NCBI GenBank assembly: GCA_009929375.1
Contig: SAAO01000013.1
Span: forward strand, 1 to 64,000
DNA from: Bacteroidia bacterium
GTDB lineage: Bacteria > Bacteroidota > Bacteroidia > Bacteroidales > Paludibacteraceae
Length of the DNA stretch: 64,000 bases
Direction: 5' to 3'
The notes beneath the pieces are model-generated. The model saw nothing but the letters and a program-made list of their open reading frames with translations. It did not search any database and was not told the DNA's origin. This document shows, piece by piece, positions 1 to 8,330 of the stretch (position 1 is its first letter; each line of letters opens with the position of its first letter). Position numbers and translations under genes: made by a program.

Positions 1-206
1 TTGACAAGTACGGAAGCTGAAGCTAAATTTGCTTGGGGTCAGAAAAAGAAAAATACACAAACGAGACTAACTTTTGTCTCAAACCTTTTAGTTAAAACTA
101 TCCAATAAATAGGGGGTCAAACCACTCCAAATGCAGTAATGTAAGAAATTAAGGTTTCAAAATTTGCTACGTTTTGTACACAGCCGGTTTCATAGGTACT
201 TGCCAT
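1..206 (-). pseudogene. Remnant of a small Bacteroidota hypothetical gene
   Basis: On the minus strand an ATG at 206 opens a 29-codon frame beginning MASTYETG and containing NVANFE, then stops with TGA at 117-119. From memory, this N-terminus matches a small Bacteroidota family that begins with YETGHAKNVANFE and has a conserved YNPSK a little further on. After the stop, about 70 bases have no matching frame. A codable stretch (PQANLASAS) then resumes at the window edge. GGGGTCA flanks the interruption at 35-41 and 113-119. I read this as a broken gene carrying a small insertion. The family function is unknown, and the gene continues beyond base 1. The family match is recollection, not a search. 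Confidence 0.5.
35..119. repeat. Direct repeat GGGGTCA flanking a 71-bp insertion
   Basis: GGGGTCA occurs at 35-41 and again at 113-119, bounding 71 bases that interrupt the gene remnant. The 71 bases hold a short hairpin (GAGAC/GTCTC) and an A-rich end, with no clear terminal inverted repeats. The arrangement resembles a target-site duplication, but a 7-base repeat at this distance could also arise by chance. Confidence 0.35.
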
Positions 207-461
207 ACTTTTAATGATTTAAGATTAATGAATTGATAATTTTTCGCAACAAATATAATAACAATTCACAGATTAACAATATAATTTATAGTGTTTATTG
301 CAAAATTTTTACAAATCGGCTTGTAGTGTTTCTGTGGATAATTATTACGAAAAAATCAACACTTCACAGTGCATTGTTTTTTGTCTCAAAATGTAAAGAA
401 CTCCTATTGTCCGAAAAAAAACAATGGACTGTGACCGCTCTGCCCTATTGAAAAAAGCTAT

Positions 462-520
462 AAAAGCCACTGCAAGACTTTTTGAAAATGAACACGGACT
501 TGCTGTGGCTTTTTTTCTTT
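462..520 (+). terminator. Rho-independent terminator without an obvious gene
   Basis: Arms at 462-476 (AAAAGCCAC-T-GCAAG) and 499-513 pair over 14 of 15 positions with one T-T mismatch. The loop is 22 nt and a run of seven T follows. No credible plus-strand gene precedes it: the 72-codon TTG-started frame at 233-451 looks spurious. The terminator may belong to a lost gene or to a small RNA transcribed from roughly 230-460. Confidence 0.65.
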
Positions 521-598
521 TGGGGCGATTAGTATATAATTTAATTTTTCAAAGCATAATAATTGTTGAAATTTCGAGAGATTTAATTTAGATAACTA

Positions 599-606
599 TA
601 TATTTG
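599..606 (+). promoter_or_regulatory. Bacteroidota -7 promoter box (TATATTTG)
   Basis: TATATTTG matches the Bacteroidota TAnnTTTG -7 consensus exactly. It lies about 120 bases before the HYC_CC_PP gene, which would give the metal-efflux operon a leader of roughly 110 nt. No good TTTG is seen at the -33 position, so activation by a regulator is possible. No metal-sensor gene is present in the window. Confidence 0.4.
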
Positions 607-727
607 CACTGTAAGTAGATAAAAAACTATTTTTTCAGACAACCATTTTGTAATAATACATACTTCTGTATCACATTCTGAATTAAACATTTTTTCGTTG
701 TTATACGTTGTTACGTTTAAACACTAA

Positions 728-1144
728 ATGAAAAAACTAATCTCCATATTATTTGCAACTTTGATACTGCTTTCGGGCATGCATCTTAGTATAGCTACGC
801 ATTGGTGTGGGGGTGAGATTTCGCAGGTTAAACTATCGTTTACCCATGAAAATGCCAATTGTGGTATGTGTGGCGAGGAAATACCAACAGCTTCAAACGG
901 CATTTCCAACGTTGAATGTTGTAAAGATGAGATGTTGGCGTATGAAGTGGATAGCAATTTTAGCCCATCTTCGTTTCAAACATCTCAAACTACAAATCAT
1001 ATTTTGCATGTCTTTGATATTCCTAAAACAATTGGGATTCAATACATACATACAAATTCTGTCTTTAACACAAATGTCCAGCCCCCCGGCAGCTATATTG
1101 CCAGTGCTGTAAATCTCCCTGACATTTGTGTGTTCCGTATTTAA
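728..1144 (+). CDS. HYC_CC_PP family protein, first gene of metal-efflux operon
   Basis: This is a 138-residue exported protein with an N-terminal hydrophobic signal (residues 1-23). The family is named after motifs that are all recognisable here: HWC at 25-27 in place of HYC, a CC pair at 64-65, and PP at 119-120. An extra CGMC motif lies at 45-48. The biochemical role of the family is not established, but its members typically sit next to heavy-metal efflux genes in Bacteroidota. The cysteines and histidine make periplasmic metal binding likely. It precedes the HMA protein and the RND genes in the same direction, so it is probably co-transcribed with them. The HYC to HWC change is mild. Confidence 0.75.
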   Translation: MKKLISILFATLILLSGMHLSIATHWCGGEISQVKLSFTHENANCGMCGEEIPTASNGISNVECCKDEMLAYEVDSNFSPSSFQTSQTTNHILHVFDIPKTIGIQYIHTNSVFNTNVQPPGSYIASAVNLPDICVFRI

Positions 1145-1354
1145 TTACCGCTAAATCCCCATAGGGGGATTCAAAGATTCATGTACTTTATTGATTTTAT
1201 AATCAATGAAGAGCTGTTTCATTTCTACAATCTAATTTTTCTAATTATTACAAAATATCCTCTGAAATTCCTACAGGGTTTGGGGCTATATTAATAACAA
1301 ATCAGATTTTTAAGTCCCAACGTGGATTTATTAGTCTAAAAAAACTATATCAAA
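1145..1354. other. Intergenic gap with GC-rich hairpin in metal operon
   Basis: The 209-bp gap holds AATCCCC/GGGGATT at 1154-1171, a 7-bp stem without a T-run. It is therefore not a convincing terminator. It resembles the CCCC/GGGG intergenic palindromes seen repeatedly at 12.7-18.5 kb. I see no other gene or site in it. Confidence 0.4.
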
Positions 1355-1678
1355 ATGAAATCAATAAAATTTCTTATAGCCATTATGGCACTCACCATAT
1401 CAACAGTTGCTTTTGCAGCCAACAAAACAGAAAACATCAAAGTATCGGGTAATTGCGAAAGTTGTAAAACCCGTATTGAAAAAGCTGCAAAAATAAATGG
1501 TGTTGTGAAAGCAGAATGGAGCGAAAAAACAAAAGTATTGACTTTAGTTTACGATCCTGCAAAAGTAAAAAGTGACGATGTGCAAAAGAAGATTGCTGCT
1601 GTTGGTCATGATACTCCAAAATTCAAAGCCACAAGTACAGCTTATAATGCACTGCCCGGATGCTGCAAGTACAGATAA
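1355..1678 (+). CDS. Periplasmic heavy-metal-associated (HMA) domain protein
   Basis: The protein has 107 residues: a signal peptide (1-21, ending AFAA) followed by one ferredoxin-like HMA domain. The metal site is GNCESC, with cysteines at 34 and 37. The Met usual before the first Cys (MxCxxC) is replaced by Asn, which also occurs in periplasmic relatives. The C-terminus ends PGCCKYR, giving a second Cys pair that could add a ligand site. Proteins of this kind bind Cu(I), Ag(I) or Hg(II) and pass ions to efflux partners. Its place directly before the CusA-like pump supports a periplasmic metallochaperone role. The exact metal cannot be read from the sequence. Confidence 0.85.
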   Translation: MKSIKFLIAIMALTISTVAFAANKTENIKVSGNCESCKTRIEKAAKINGVVKAEWSEKTKVLTLVYDPAKVKSDDVQKKIAAVGHDTPKFKATSTAYNALPGCCKYR

Positions 1679-1691
1679 TAATTTGATAGTA

Positions 1692-1728
1692 TGCTAGTGT
1701 ACCTATCCAAGCGATGGGTGCATTAGCA
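1692..1728 (+). other. Wobble-paired RNA hairpin between HMA gene and cusA-like gene
   Basis: Bases 1692-1705 and 1715-1728 form a 14-bp stem around a 9-nt loop. In plus-strand RNA three of the pairs are G-U and none is mismatched, whereas in minus-strand RNA those positions would be C-A mismatches. No T-run follows, so it is not a terminator. It may be a processing, stabilising or attenuating element that sets relative expression of the chaperone and the pump. That role is inferred from position and pairing only. Confidence 0.5.
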
Positions 1729-1802
1729 AAAGTCATTCAATAAATGTGTTGCTTTAATTCTCAGCCACATTAATAGTATTCATCACTTAGCACATCAATA
1801 TT

Positions 1803-4800
1803 ATGTTCAATAAACTTGTTCATTATTTTCTTTATCACAGGCTGATAACGTTTATATTTCTGATTAGCGTGTTGGTATTGGGAATTTCGTTTGCCCCGTT
1901 TAACTGGAAAACGGGACTGATACCCCGGAATCCAATTCCGGTAGATGCTATACCCGACATTGGCGACAACCAACAAATTGTATCTACCGAGTGGATGGGG
2001 CGTTCACCCAAAGATATTCAGGATCAGATTAGTTATCCACTTACAACGGCACTTTTGGGTATACCGGGAGTAAAAACCATTCGGAGCACATCCATGTTTG
2101 GTATGTCGTTTATTTATATCATTTTCAAAGACAATGTGGAATTTTACTGGAGTCGTTCGCGCATCCTTGAAAAACTAAATTCATTGCCACAAGGTACTTT
2201 GCCCGAAGGTGTTCAACCGACATTAGGTCCCGATGCTACTGCATTGGGGCAAGTATTTTGGTACACGCTTGAGGGCCGCAACCCTGAAACAGGCAAGCCG
2301 AATGGTGGCTGGAATCCACAGGAATTACGTACTCTACAGGACTTTTATGTAAAATATAGTCTTTCGGCAGCCGAGGGTGTGTCGGAAGTTGCATCGGTTG
2401 GCGGATTCATTAAGGAATATCAGGTCGACGTACAACCTGAGGCTCTGAAAGCTTTTGGCGTTTCGGTAATGGATGTGATGAATGCTGTAAAAAAAAGCAA
2501 CCTTGATATCGGAGCTGAAACTATAGAACTTAATGATGCGGAATATATTATTCGTGGATTGGGATATGTAAAAAGTCTGGATGATTTGGAAAACTCTGTG
2601 GTAGCTGTCCGAAACAATGTTCCGGTTCGAATTAAAGATGTGGCACAAGCTACATATGGACCTGCAACGCGTAGAGGAGGTCTTGACAAAGACGGAAGTG
2701 AAGCTGTAGGTGCAGTAGTTGTGGCCCGCTACGGAGCCAACCCAATGGAAGTGATTGCTAATGTAAAAGATAAAATCAGGGAAATTGAAGCTGGTTTACC
2801 TCAAAAAACATTACCCGATGGCTCTGTATCGAAAGTGACTGTTGTTCCGTTTTACGACCGGACAGGACTCATAAAAGAAACAATAGGAACATTAGAATCG
2901 GCACTCACACACGAAATCATCATTAGTATCATTGTTATCATTGTGCTTGTGCTCAATCTGAAATCGTCGATAATTGTTGCGGGTTTATTGCCATTGGGCG
3001 TATTAATGACATTTATTTTGATGCGTTTCTTTGGTGTGGATGCCAATATTGTAGCTCTGTCGGGTATTGCTATTGCTATCGGGGTAATGGTAGATATTGG
3101 CATTGTGGATGTGGAGAATATCCTTCGGCATTTAGAGATGCCTGAGAATAAAGGTGCGCGGGGCAAACAACTAATGAAAGTAATTTATGATGCTACAACT
3201 GAAGTCCGTGCAGCAGTGGTTACTTCCATTGCAACTACAATAGTGAGTTTTTTACCCGTTTTTGCCATGGAGGCTGCTGAGGGTAAACTGTTTCACCCAC
3301 TTGCTTTTACTAAAACATTTGCACTTATTTCTGCCTTTGTGCTTGGTATTGTTGTGTTGCCTACATTGGTGCATATACTGTTCGACATACGGATTGATAC
3401 AAAAAGAATCAGACGCATTTTTAATGGTGGCTTAATCGTTGCAGGTATTGCGGTGGTCATTGTCTGGCAGGTGTGGCCTGCACTGGCCCTTGTAGCCGTA
3501 GGGGTAAATAACTTACTGGATTACAAATGGTCGGACAAGCGGAAAGAATATCCCAATTATATCAACATTGGTATAGCGGTGCTGGTTGCATTATATTATT
3601 TGACTATCGAATGGTTGCCACTGGGAGCTCACAATGGCACGTTGATTAATTTCTTATTCGTTGCCGGTATCATTTCAGTTATATTACTGGCGTTAATGAG
3701 CATGGTTCATTTTTACGAACCGATACTTCGTTGGGCACTCGTTCATAAATTCATATTTCTGTTACTCCCATTATTTACTTTGGTATTCGGAGTTTTGGCC
3801 TGGAAAACCTTTGGCAAAGAGTTTATGCCATCGTTGAACGAAGGTTCTTTTTTACTCATGCCAACCAGTATGCCTCATTCAAGCATTGAGAAAAACCTTG
3901 AATACATAAAAACGCTCGACAGGCGGTTGGCTGCTATCCCCGAAGTAGAAGTGGCAGTAGGAAAATGGGGACGTGTAAACTCTTCGTTAGACCCCGCCCC
4001 TGTTCAAATGTTCGAAAATACAATTAATTACAGGTCGGAGTATTTGCTCGACGAAAACGGGCACCGTATGCGATTCAAAACGAATAGCGATGGCGCATAT
4101 CTGTTGAAAAGCGGAAAAACCTATCAGCCTGATAAAGATGAATTCCGTGCAATTCCTGCTGATAGTTTGATACAAAGCGATAACGGAGAATATTTTCGCC
4201 AGTGGCGATCACATATTAAGAAACCAAATGATATATGGAGCGAAATAGTGAAAATAACAAATATTCCCGGACTTACTTCTGCACCTAAATTGCAACCTAT
4301 CGAAACACGGTTGGTAATGCTTTCAACGGGAATGCGCGCACCCATGGGCTTAAAAGTGTACGGTCCGGATTTGGAATCAATTGAAAAAGCAGGAATGCAA
4401 TTCGAAAAAGCGCTGAAAGATGTTCACTCAGTAAAGGCAAGCTCTGTATTTTACGACCGTGCTGTGGGAGCACCTTATCTGGAAATAAAACTGAACCGTG
4501 AAAATATGGCTCGTTATGGCATGACAGTGAGTGAGGTGCAGGAAGTATTGCAGGTAGCAATGGGCGGCATGTCGTTGAGTTCATCGGTGGAAGGTCGCGA
4601 ACGATTCCCGATTCGGGTGCGTTATGCCCGCGAATTACGCGATAATCCCGAGGATATTAAACGCATCCTGATACCAGCCATGAATGGAAGCCAGATACCA
4701 CTCAGCGAAGTTGCCGACATTGACTACACACGCGGTGCACAAATGATACGAAGCGAAAATACTTTTTTAGTGGGTTATGTGATTTTTGATAAAACAGAAG

Positions 4801-5531
4801 GTAAAGCCGAAGTAGATGTTGTAAATGAAGCAGCGGATGTATTGCAGAAAAAAATTGATACAGGTGAATTGAAATTACCAAAAGGTGTAACGTTTAAATT
4901 TGCAGGAAATTACGAAAATGAAGTTCGAGCTTCTGAACGCTTATCAATTGTAATTCCTATCAGTTTAATACTTATTTTACTGTTATTGTATTTTCAATTT
5001 AAAACCATCACAGCTTCGTTAATCCATTTTTCGGGAGTTTTTGTTGCTTTTGCTGGTGGATTTATCATGCTCTGGCTATATGGTCAGGACTGGTTTTTAA
5101 ACTTCTCGATAGCAAATGTAAATTTACGGGATCTTTTTCAGATGCACCCGATTAATTTAAGCGTTGCTGTTTGGGTAGGGTTTATCGCACTTTTCGGAAT
5201 TGCAACAGATGATGGGGTAATGATGGGAACTTATATTCATCAGGTTTTTGAGGACAGACAACCTTCAACAGTAACTGAAGTACGTGAAGCAGTAGTTGCT
5301 GCCGGAAAAAAACGCGTTCGACCTGCTATGATGACTACAGCAGTAGCGGTAATTGCATTATTACCTGTACTTACATCTACAGGTAAAGGAGCCGATATAA
5401 TGGTGCCAATGTCTATTCCAACCTTTGGTGGTATGATTATTCAGGTGATGACAATTTTTGTAGTGCCTCTGTTCCAGGCTATGTGGCGCGAACATTCAGT
5501 GAAAAATTTAAAAAGGGGAAATGAAGTATGA
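1803..5531 (+). CDS. cusA: CusA/CzcA family heavy-metal RND efflux pump, inner-membrane subunit
   Basis: This 1242-residue protein is the proton-driven permease of a tripartite metal exporter. The first TM helix follows at once (residues 10-30), with porter-domain motifs such as the RSTSMFG region. The central TM4 motif GVMVDIGIVDVEN (about 425-440) carries the acidic residues expected of the heavy-metal RND group. TM10 has GIATDDGVMMGTYI. The protein is about 200 residues longer than E. coli CusA. Some of the excess is three or four extra hydrophobic segments between TM6 and TM7 (about 540-640), and some is an insertion in the second porter half (about 750-800). The stop overlaps the next start as ATGA, so it is translationally coupled to the outer-membrane factor. 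Substrate is probably Cu(I)/Ag(I), judging from neighbours. Confidence 0.92.
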   Translation: MFNKLVHYFLYHRLITFIFLISVLVLGISFAPFNWKTGLIPRNPIPVDAIPDIGDNQQIVSTEWMGRSPKDIQDQISYPLTTALLGIPGVKTIRSTSMFGMSFIYIIFKDNVEFYWSRSRILEKLNSLPQGTLPEGVQPTLGPDATALGQVFWYTLEGRNPETGKPNGGWNPQELRTLQDFYVKYSLSAAEGVSEVASVGGFIKEYQVDVQPEALKAFGVSVMDVMNAVKKSNLDIGAETIELNDAEYIIRGLGYVKSLDDLENSVVAVRNNVPVRIKDVAQATYGPATRRGGLDKDGSEAVGAVVVARYGANPMEVIANVKDKIREIEAGLPQKTLPDGSVSKVTVVPFYDRTGLIKETIGTLESALTHEIIISIIVIIVLVLNLKSSIIVAGLLPLGVLMTFILMRFFGVDANIVALSGIAIAIGVMVDIGIVDVENILRHLEMPENKGARGKQLMKVIYDATTEVRAAVVTSIATTIVSFLPVFAMEAAEGKLFHPLAFTKTFALISAFVLGIVVLPTLVHILFDIRIDTKRIRRIFNGGLIVAGIAVVIVWQVWPALALVAVGVNNLLDYKWSDKRKEYPNYINIGIAVLVALYYLTIEWLPLGAHNGTLINFLFVAGIISVILLALMSMVHFYEPILRWALVHKFIFLLLPLFTLVFGVLAWKTFGKEFMPSLNEGSFLLMPTSMPHSSIEKNLEYIKTLDRRLAAIPEVEVAVGKWGRVNSSLDPAPVQMFENTINYRSEYLLDENGHRMRFKTNSDGAYLLKSGKTYQPDKDEFRAIPADSLIQSDNGEYFRQWRSHIKKPNDIWSEIVKITNIPGLTSAPKLQPIETRLVMLSTGMRAPMGLKVYGPDLESIEKAGMQFEKALKDVHSVKASSVFYDRAVGAPYLEIKLNRENMARYGMTVSEVQEVLQVAMGGMSLSSSVEGRERFPIRVRYARELRDNPEDIKRILIPAMNGSQIPLSEVADIDYTRGAQMIRSENTFLVGYVIFDKTEGKAEVDVVNEAADVLQKKIDTGELKLPKGVTFKFAGNYENEVRASERLSIVIPISLILILLLLYFQFKTITASLIHFSGVFVAFAGGFIMLWLYGQDWFLNFSIANVNLRDLFQMHPINLSVAVWVGFIALFGIATDDGVMMGTYIHQVFEDRQPSTVTEVREAVVAAGKKRVRPAMMTTAVAVIALLPVLTSTGKGADIMVPMSIPTFGGMIIQVMTIFVVPLFQAMWREHSVKNLKRGNEV

Positions 5532-6925
5532 AAAATCTGATTGTATATATTGGCTTACTAGCATTTAGCTTGCAGGCTTTTTCGCAGGATTCTATTTCTA
5601 ATTATCTTGAACTTGCCGCAAAAAATAATCCTACTGTGATACAACGCTACAATCAATATCAGGCAGCACTTCAAAAAGTACCACAGGTTAGTTCATTACC
5701 CGACCCGCAATTGGAAATGGGGATTTTTTTAAGTCCGATGGAGTTGATGGAAGGAAATCAGGTGGCAGATATTAAATTGATGCAAATGTTACCGTGGTTT
5801 GGTGTTATCAAAAATGCAAAAGATGAAATGAGCCTGATGGCAAAAGCCAACTTTGCATCTTTTCGGGAAGCAAAATTGCAGGTTTACTACGATGTGCAGC
5901 GTGTTTGGTTCGATTTGTATAAAATCCGGCAGAACATCCGTATATCCCGTGAAAATGTTGAGTTGTTGAAAACCATCGAAAGGCTGACTTTAGTAAAGTA
6001 TAAATCAGGCGCTTTGAGTGGCAGTTCTTCTTCAGGCGGCAGCATGTCAGTGGGAACATCAAATACAAATGCTGGCGGATCCGCGGGTATGAGCGGTATG
6101 GGAGGCAATGCTGTAGCAGTTTCTCGCCCTGAAGTTACTACAAGTCCGGCTTCTATGGGCTCATCTTCGGCAGCAACAAGTTTGACTGACCTGTATCAGA
6201 TTCAAATTGAAATTGGTAATTTAGAGAATGATATTTCCACACTGATAAATAGAGAGGAAGTAATAGTTGCCCAATTCAACAGTCTGTTGAACAGTCAGCA
6301 AAAAACTGAGGTGTATGTGTCTGATTTATTAGATGCTTCACCGCTGGATATAGCTTTACTATCGGTTTCCGACTCACTTTTCATGCAAAATCCAATGTTG
6401 TCAATGTTGAAATATGAACAACAATCGCTCGAAGCCCGGGTAAAAATGCAAAAACAAATGGGGTTGCCTATGGTTGGGGTTGGCTTGAATTATTCAGTGA
6501 TCTCAAAAAATCCAATGTCGACATCACCAATGAACGGACAAGACATGATTATGCCTATGCTGACCGTGACCTTGCCCATTTATCGAAAAAAATACAATGC
6601 GCAGCAAGCTGAAACAAAATTCGCGAAATCAGCTGTAGAACAAAACTACAAAGCTACTGCTAATGCCTTGCAGGTAGAATATTACGAAGCTTTGCAGTTG
6701 TATAACGATGCCCGGAGACGTATGGAATTGTACGATGATCAGCGACTCTTAGCAAAAAAAATGCTCGACATTGCATTAAAAGCTTTCTCATCATCCAATT
6801 CGGGGCTAACGGATATTGTGCGTATTCAGAAACAACTACTTGATTATGAATTTAAACAAGTGGAAGCACTGGTTGATTTTAATACAGCCAAAGCAATGAT
6901 TAAAAAACTAACAATCAACAATTAA
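5528..6925 (+). CDS. TolC/CusC-like outer-membrane efflux factor
   Basis: This is the outer-membrane channel of the RND system, 465 residues, with a signal peptide ending near QAFSQ (about residue 20). Two TolC-type helical repeats are present: the first contains SLPDPQLEMG, and the second starts near residue 280 and ends in long coiled helices. Between them, at about residues 160-217, lies a low-complexity insertion rich in Ser, Gly and Met (for example GGSMSV and GMSGMGG). Methionines in such a segment could hold Cu(I) or Ag(I). The start overlaps the cusA-like stop by 4 bases. The adaptor gene follows after 60 bases. It lacks an evident lipobox, unlike E. coli CusC. Confidence 0.9.
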   Translation: MKNLIVYIGLLAFSLQAFSQDSISNYLELAAKNNPTVIQRYNQYQAALQKVPQVSSLPDPQLEMGIFLSPMELMEGNQVADIKLMQMLPWFGVIKNAKDEMSLMAKANFASFREAKLQVYYDVQRVWFDLYKIRQNIRISRENVELLKTIERLTLVKYKSGALSGSSSSGGSMSVGTSNTNAGGSAGMSGMGGNAVAVSRPEVTTSPASMGSSSAATSLTDLYQIQIEIGNLENDISTLINREEVIVAQFNSLLNSQQKTEVYVSDLLDASPLDIALLSVSDSLFMQNPMLSMLKYEQQSLEARVKMQKQMGLPMVGVGLNYSVISKNPMSTSPMNGQDMIMPMLTVTLPIYRKKYNAQQAETKFAKSAVEQNYKATANALQVEYYEALQLYNDARRRMELYDDQRLLAKKMLDIALKAFSSSNSGLTDIVRIQKQLLDYEFKQVEALVDFNTAKAMIKKLTINN

Positions 6926-6985
6926 TAGTTTTTGTAACAGTTCAATATACGTTCAAAAAAACACATAAAAAACAGGTATAAATAT

Positions 6986-8227
6986 ATGAAAGCAATAATT
7001 TCAAACAAATATGTCCATTATGGACTTCTTATACTGGTCGGATTGGCTCTTGGCTGGTTCATATTTTACACACCAAAAGTGCATGATCATGAACACGACC
7101 ATTCGTCTGAAAACTCAACAAGTGAAATCTGGACTTGCTCCATGCATCCTCAGATAAAAATGGATAAACCGGGTAAATGTCCGATATGCGCTATGGACCT
7201 GATACTTCTCAATCAAAATAGTAGTGCACAAATGGATGCAGATGCCATTCATTTCAGTGCCGATGCAGCAGCGCTGGCCAATGTAGCCACATCAATAGTA
7301 AGTCGTCAGCAACCATCAAAGGAAGTTCGTTTGTATGGTAAAGTGCAGGCCGACGAACGGTTGTTACAAAATCAGGTAGCACATATTTCGGGTAGGATTG
7401 AAAAACTGGTTGTCAATTTTACGGGCGAAACCGTAAACAAGGGTCAGTTACTGGCACTAATTTATTCGCCCGATTTAATAACCGCTCAACAGGAACTGCT
7501 TGAAGCAGCTAAAGAAAAAGACGCACAACCAACAATTTACGAGGCAGCAAAAGAGAAACTTAAGCTTTGGAAGCTTACAGAAAATCAACTGTCGCAAATT
7601 GAAAAATCGGGCAAAGTAAAAACGATTTTCGAAATTTACTCAAACACATCGGGTATTGTAACCGCTAAAAGAGTAAATGTTGGCGATTATGTATCGCAGG
7701 GAAGTGTATTATTCGACATTGCTAATCTTTCAAAAGTATGGATACAATTTGATGCTTACGAAAGTGATTTGCCCTTCCTGAATGTTGGGAATCAATTGAG
7801 TTATTCCTTACAGGCTTTGCCCGGCAAGAACTTTAGTGCAAGCATTCGCTTTATCGACCCGGTCATTGATCCCGTAAACCGTGTAGCCAAAGTAAGAATA
7901 GAAGTGGACAACTCTAATGCGAAGCTAAAACCTGAGATGTTTGCAACTGGAATTGTAAATGCTCATCTCAACGAATACAAAGATAAACTGGTGATACCCC
8001 GGTCGGCTGTATTATGGACGGGTAAACGTTCCATTGTTTATGTAAAACAACCTGACAGCGAAGAGTTTAATTTTAAAATGCGGGAAATAGAAATTGGGCC
8101 TATGCTTGGCAATAGTTATGTTGTTATTTCGGGTCTCGAGGAAGGTGAGGAAATAGTTACCGATGGTACTTTTAGTGTAGATGCCGCTGCCCAACTCGAA
8201 GGTAAACCAAGTATGATGAATCAGTAA
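6986..8227 (+). CDS. CusB-like periplasmic adaptor with heavy-metal-binding domain
   Basis: This membrane-fusion protein of the RND pump has 413 residues. An N-terminal TM anchor (about 10-28) precedes a His-rich stretch (HDHEHDH). A heavy-metal-binding domain follows with WTCSMHP and CPICAMDL, placing cysteines at 51, 65 and 68. The rest is the usual adaptor order: barrel-sandwich/lipoyl halves on either side of an alpha-hairpin (VAHISGRIEKL at about 130; SGIVTAKRVNVGDYV at about 230), a beta-barrel, and a membrane-proximal domain ending near residue 400. Extra metal domains on the adaptor are common in Bacteroidota copper pumps. It is the last gene of the operon and is followed by a probable terminator. 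Confidence 0.92.
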   Translation: MKAIISNKYVHYGLLILVGLALGWFIFYTPKVHDHEHDHSSENSTSEIWTCSMHPQIKMDKPGKCPICAMDLILLNQNSSAQMDADAIHFSADAAALANVATSIVSRQQPSKEVRLYGKVQADERLLQNQVAHISGRIEKLVVNFTGETVNKGQLLALIYSPDLITAQQELLEAAKEKDAQPTIYEAAKEKLKLWKLTENQLSQIEKSGKVKTIFEIYSNTSGIVTAKRVNVGDYVSQGSVLFDIANLSKVWIQFDAYESDLPFLNVGNQLSYSLQALPGKNFSASIRFIDPVIDPVNRVAKVRIEVDNSNAKLKPEMFATGIVNAHLNEYKDKLVIPRSAVLWTGKRSIVYVKQPDSEEFNFKMREIEIGPMLGNSYVVISGLEEGEEIVTDGTFSVDAAAQLEGKPSMMNQ

Positions 8228-8259
8228 ACATTGTTCAAATAAGTGATTTTTGTTGTAAT

Positions 8260-8325
8260 GACAGGGTTAGTTTTTATCTTTCAATTAAACGTAAGACTAT
8301 GAACTTTCCCTGTCTTTTTCTTTTT
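8260..8325 (+). terminator. Probable terminator of the metal-efflux operon
   Basis: GACAGGG at 8260-8266 can pair with CCCTGTC at 8308-8314, and TTTTTCTTTTTT follows. The loop is long (41 nt), so the hairpin alone is weak. The position 33 bases after the adaptor stop and the T-rich tail make termination plausible. Confidence 0.45.
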
Positions 8326-8330
8326 TCTGG

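Noticed and set aside
233-451. 72-codon plus-strand frame beginning with TTG
   Set aside because: It has biased, low-complexity composition, no recognisable motif and no ATG start. It is probably chance, although a terminator follows.
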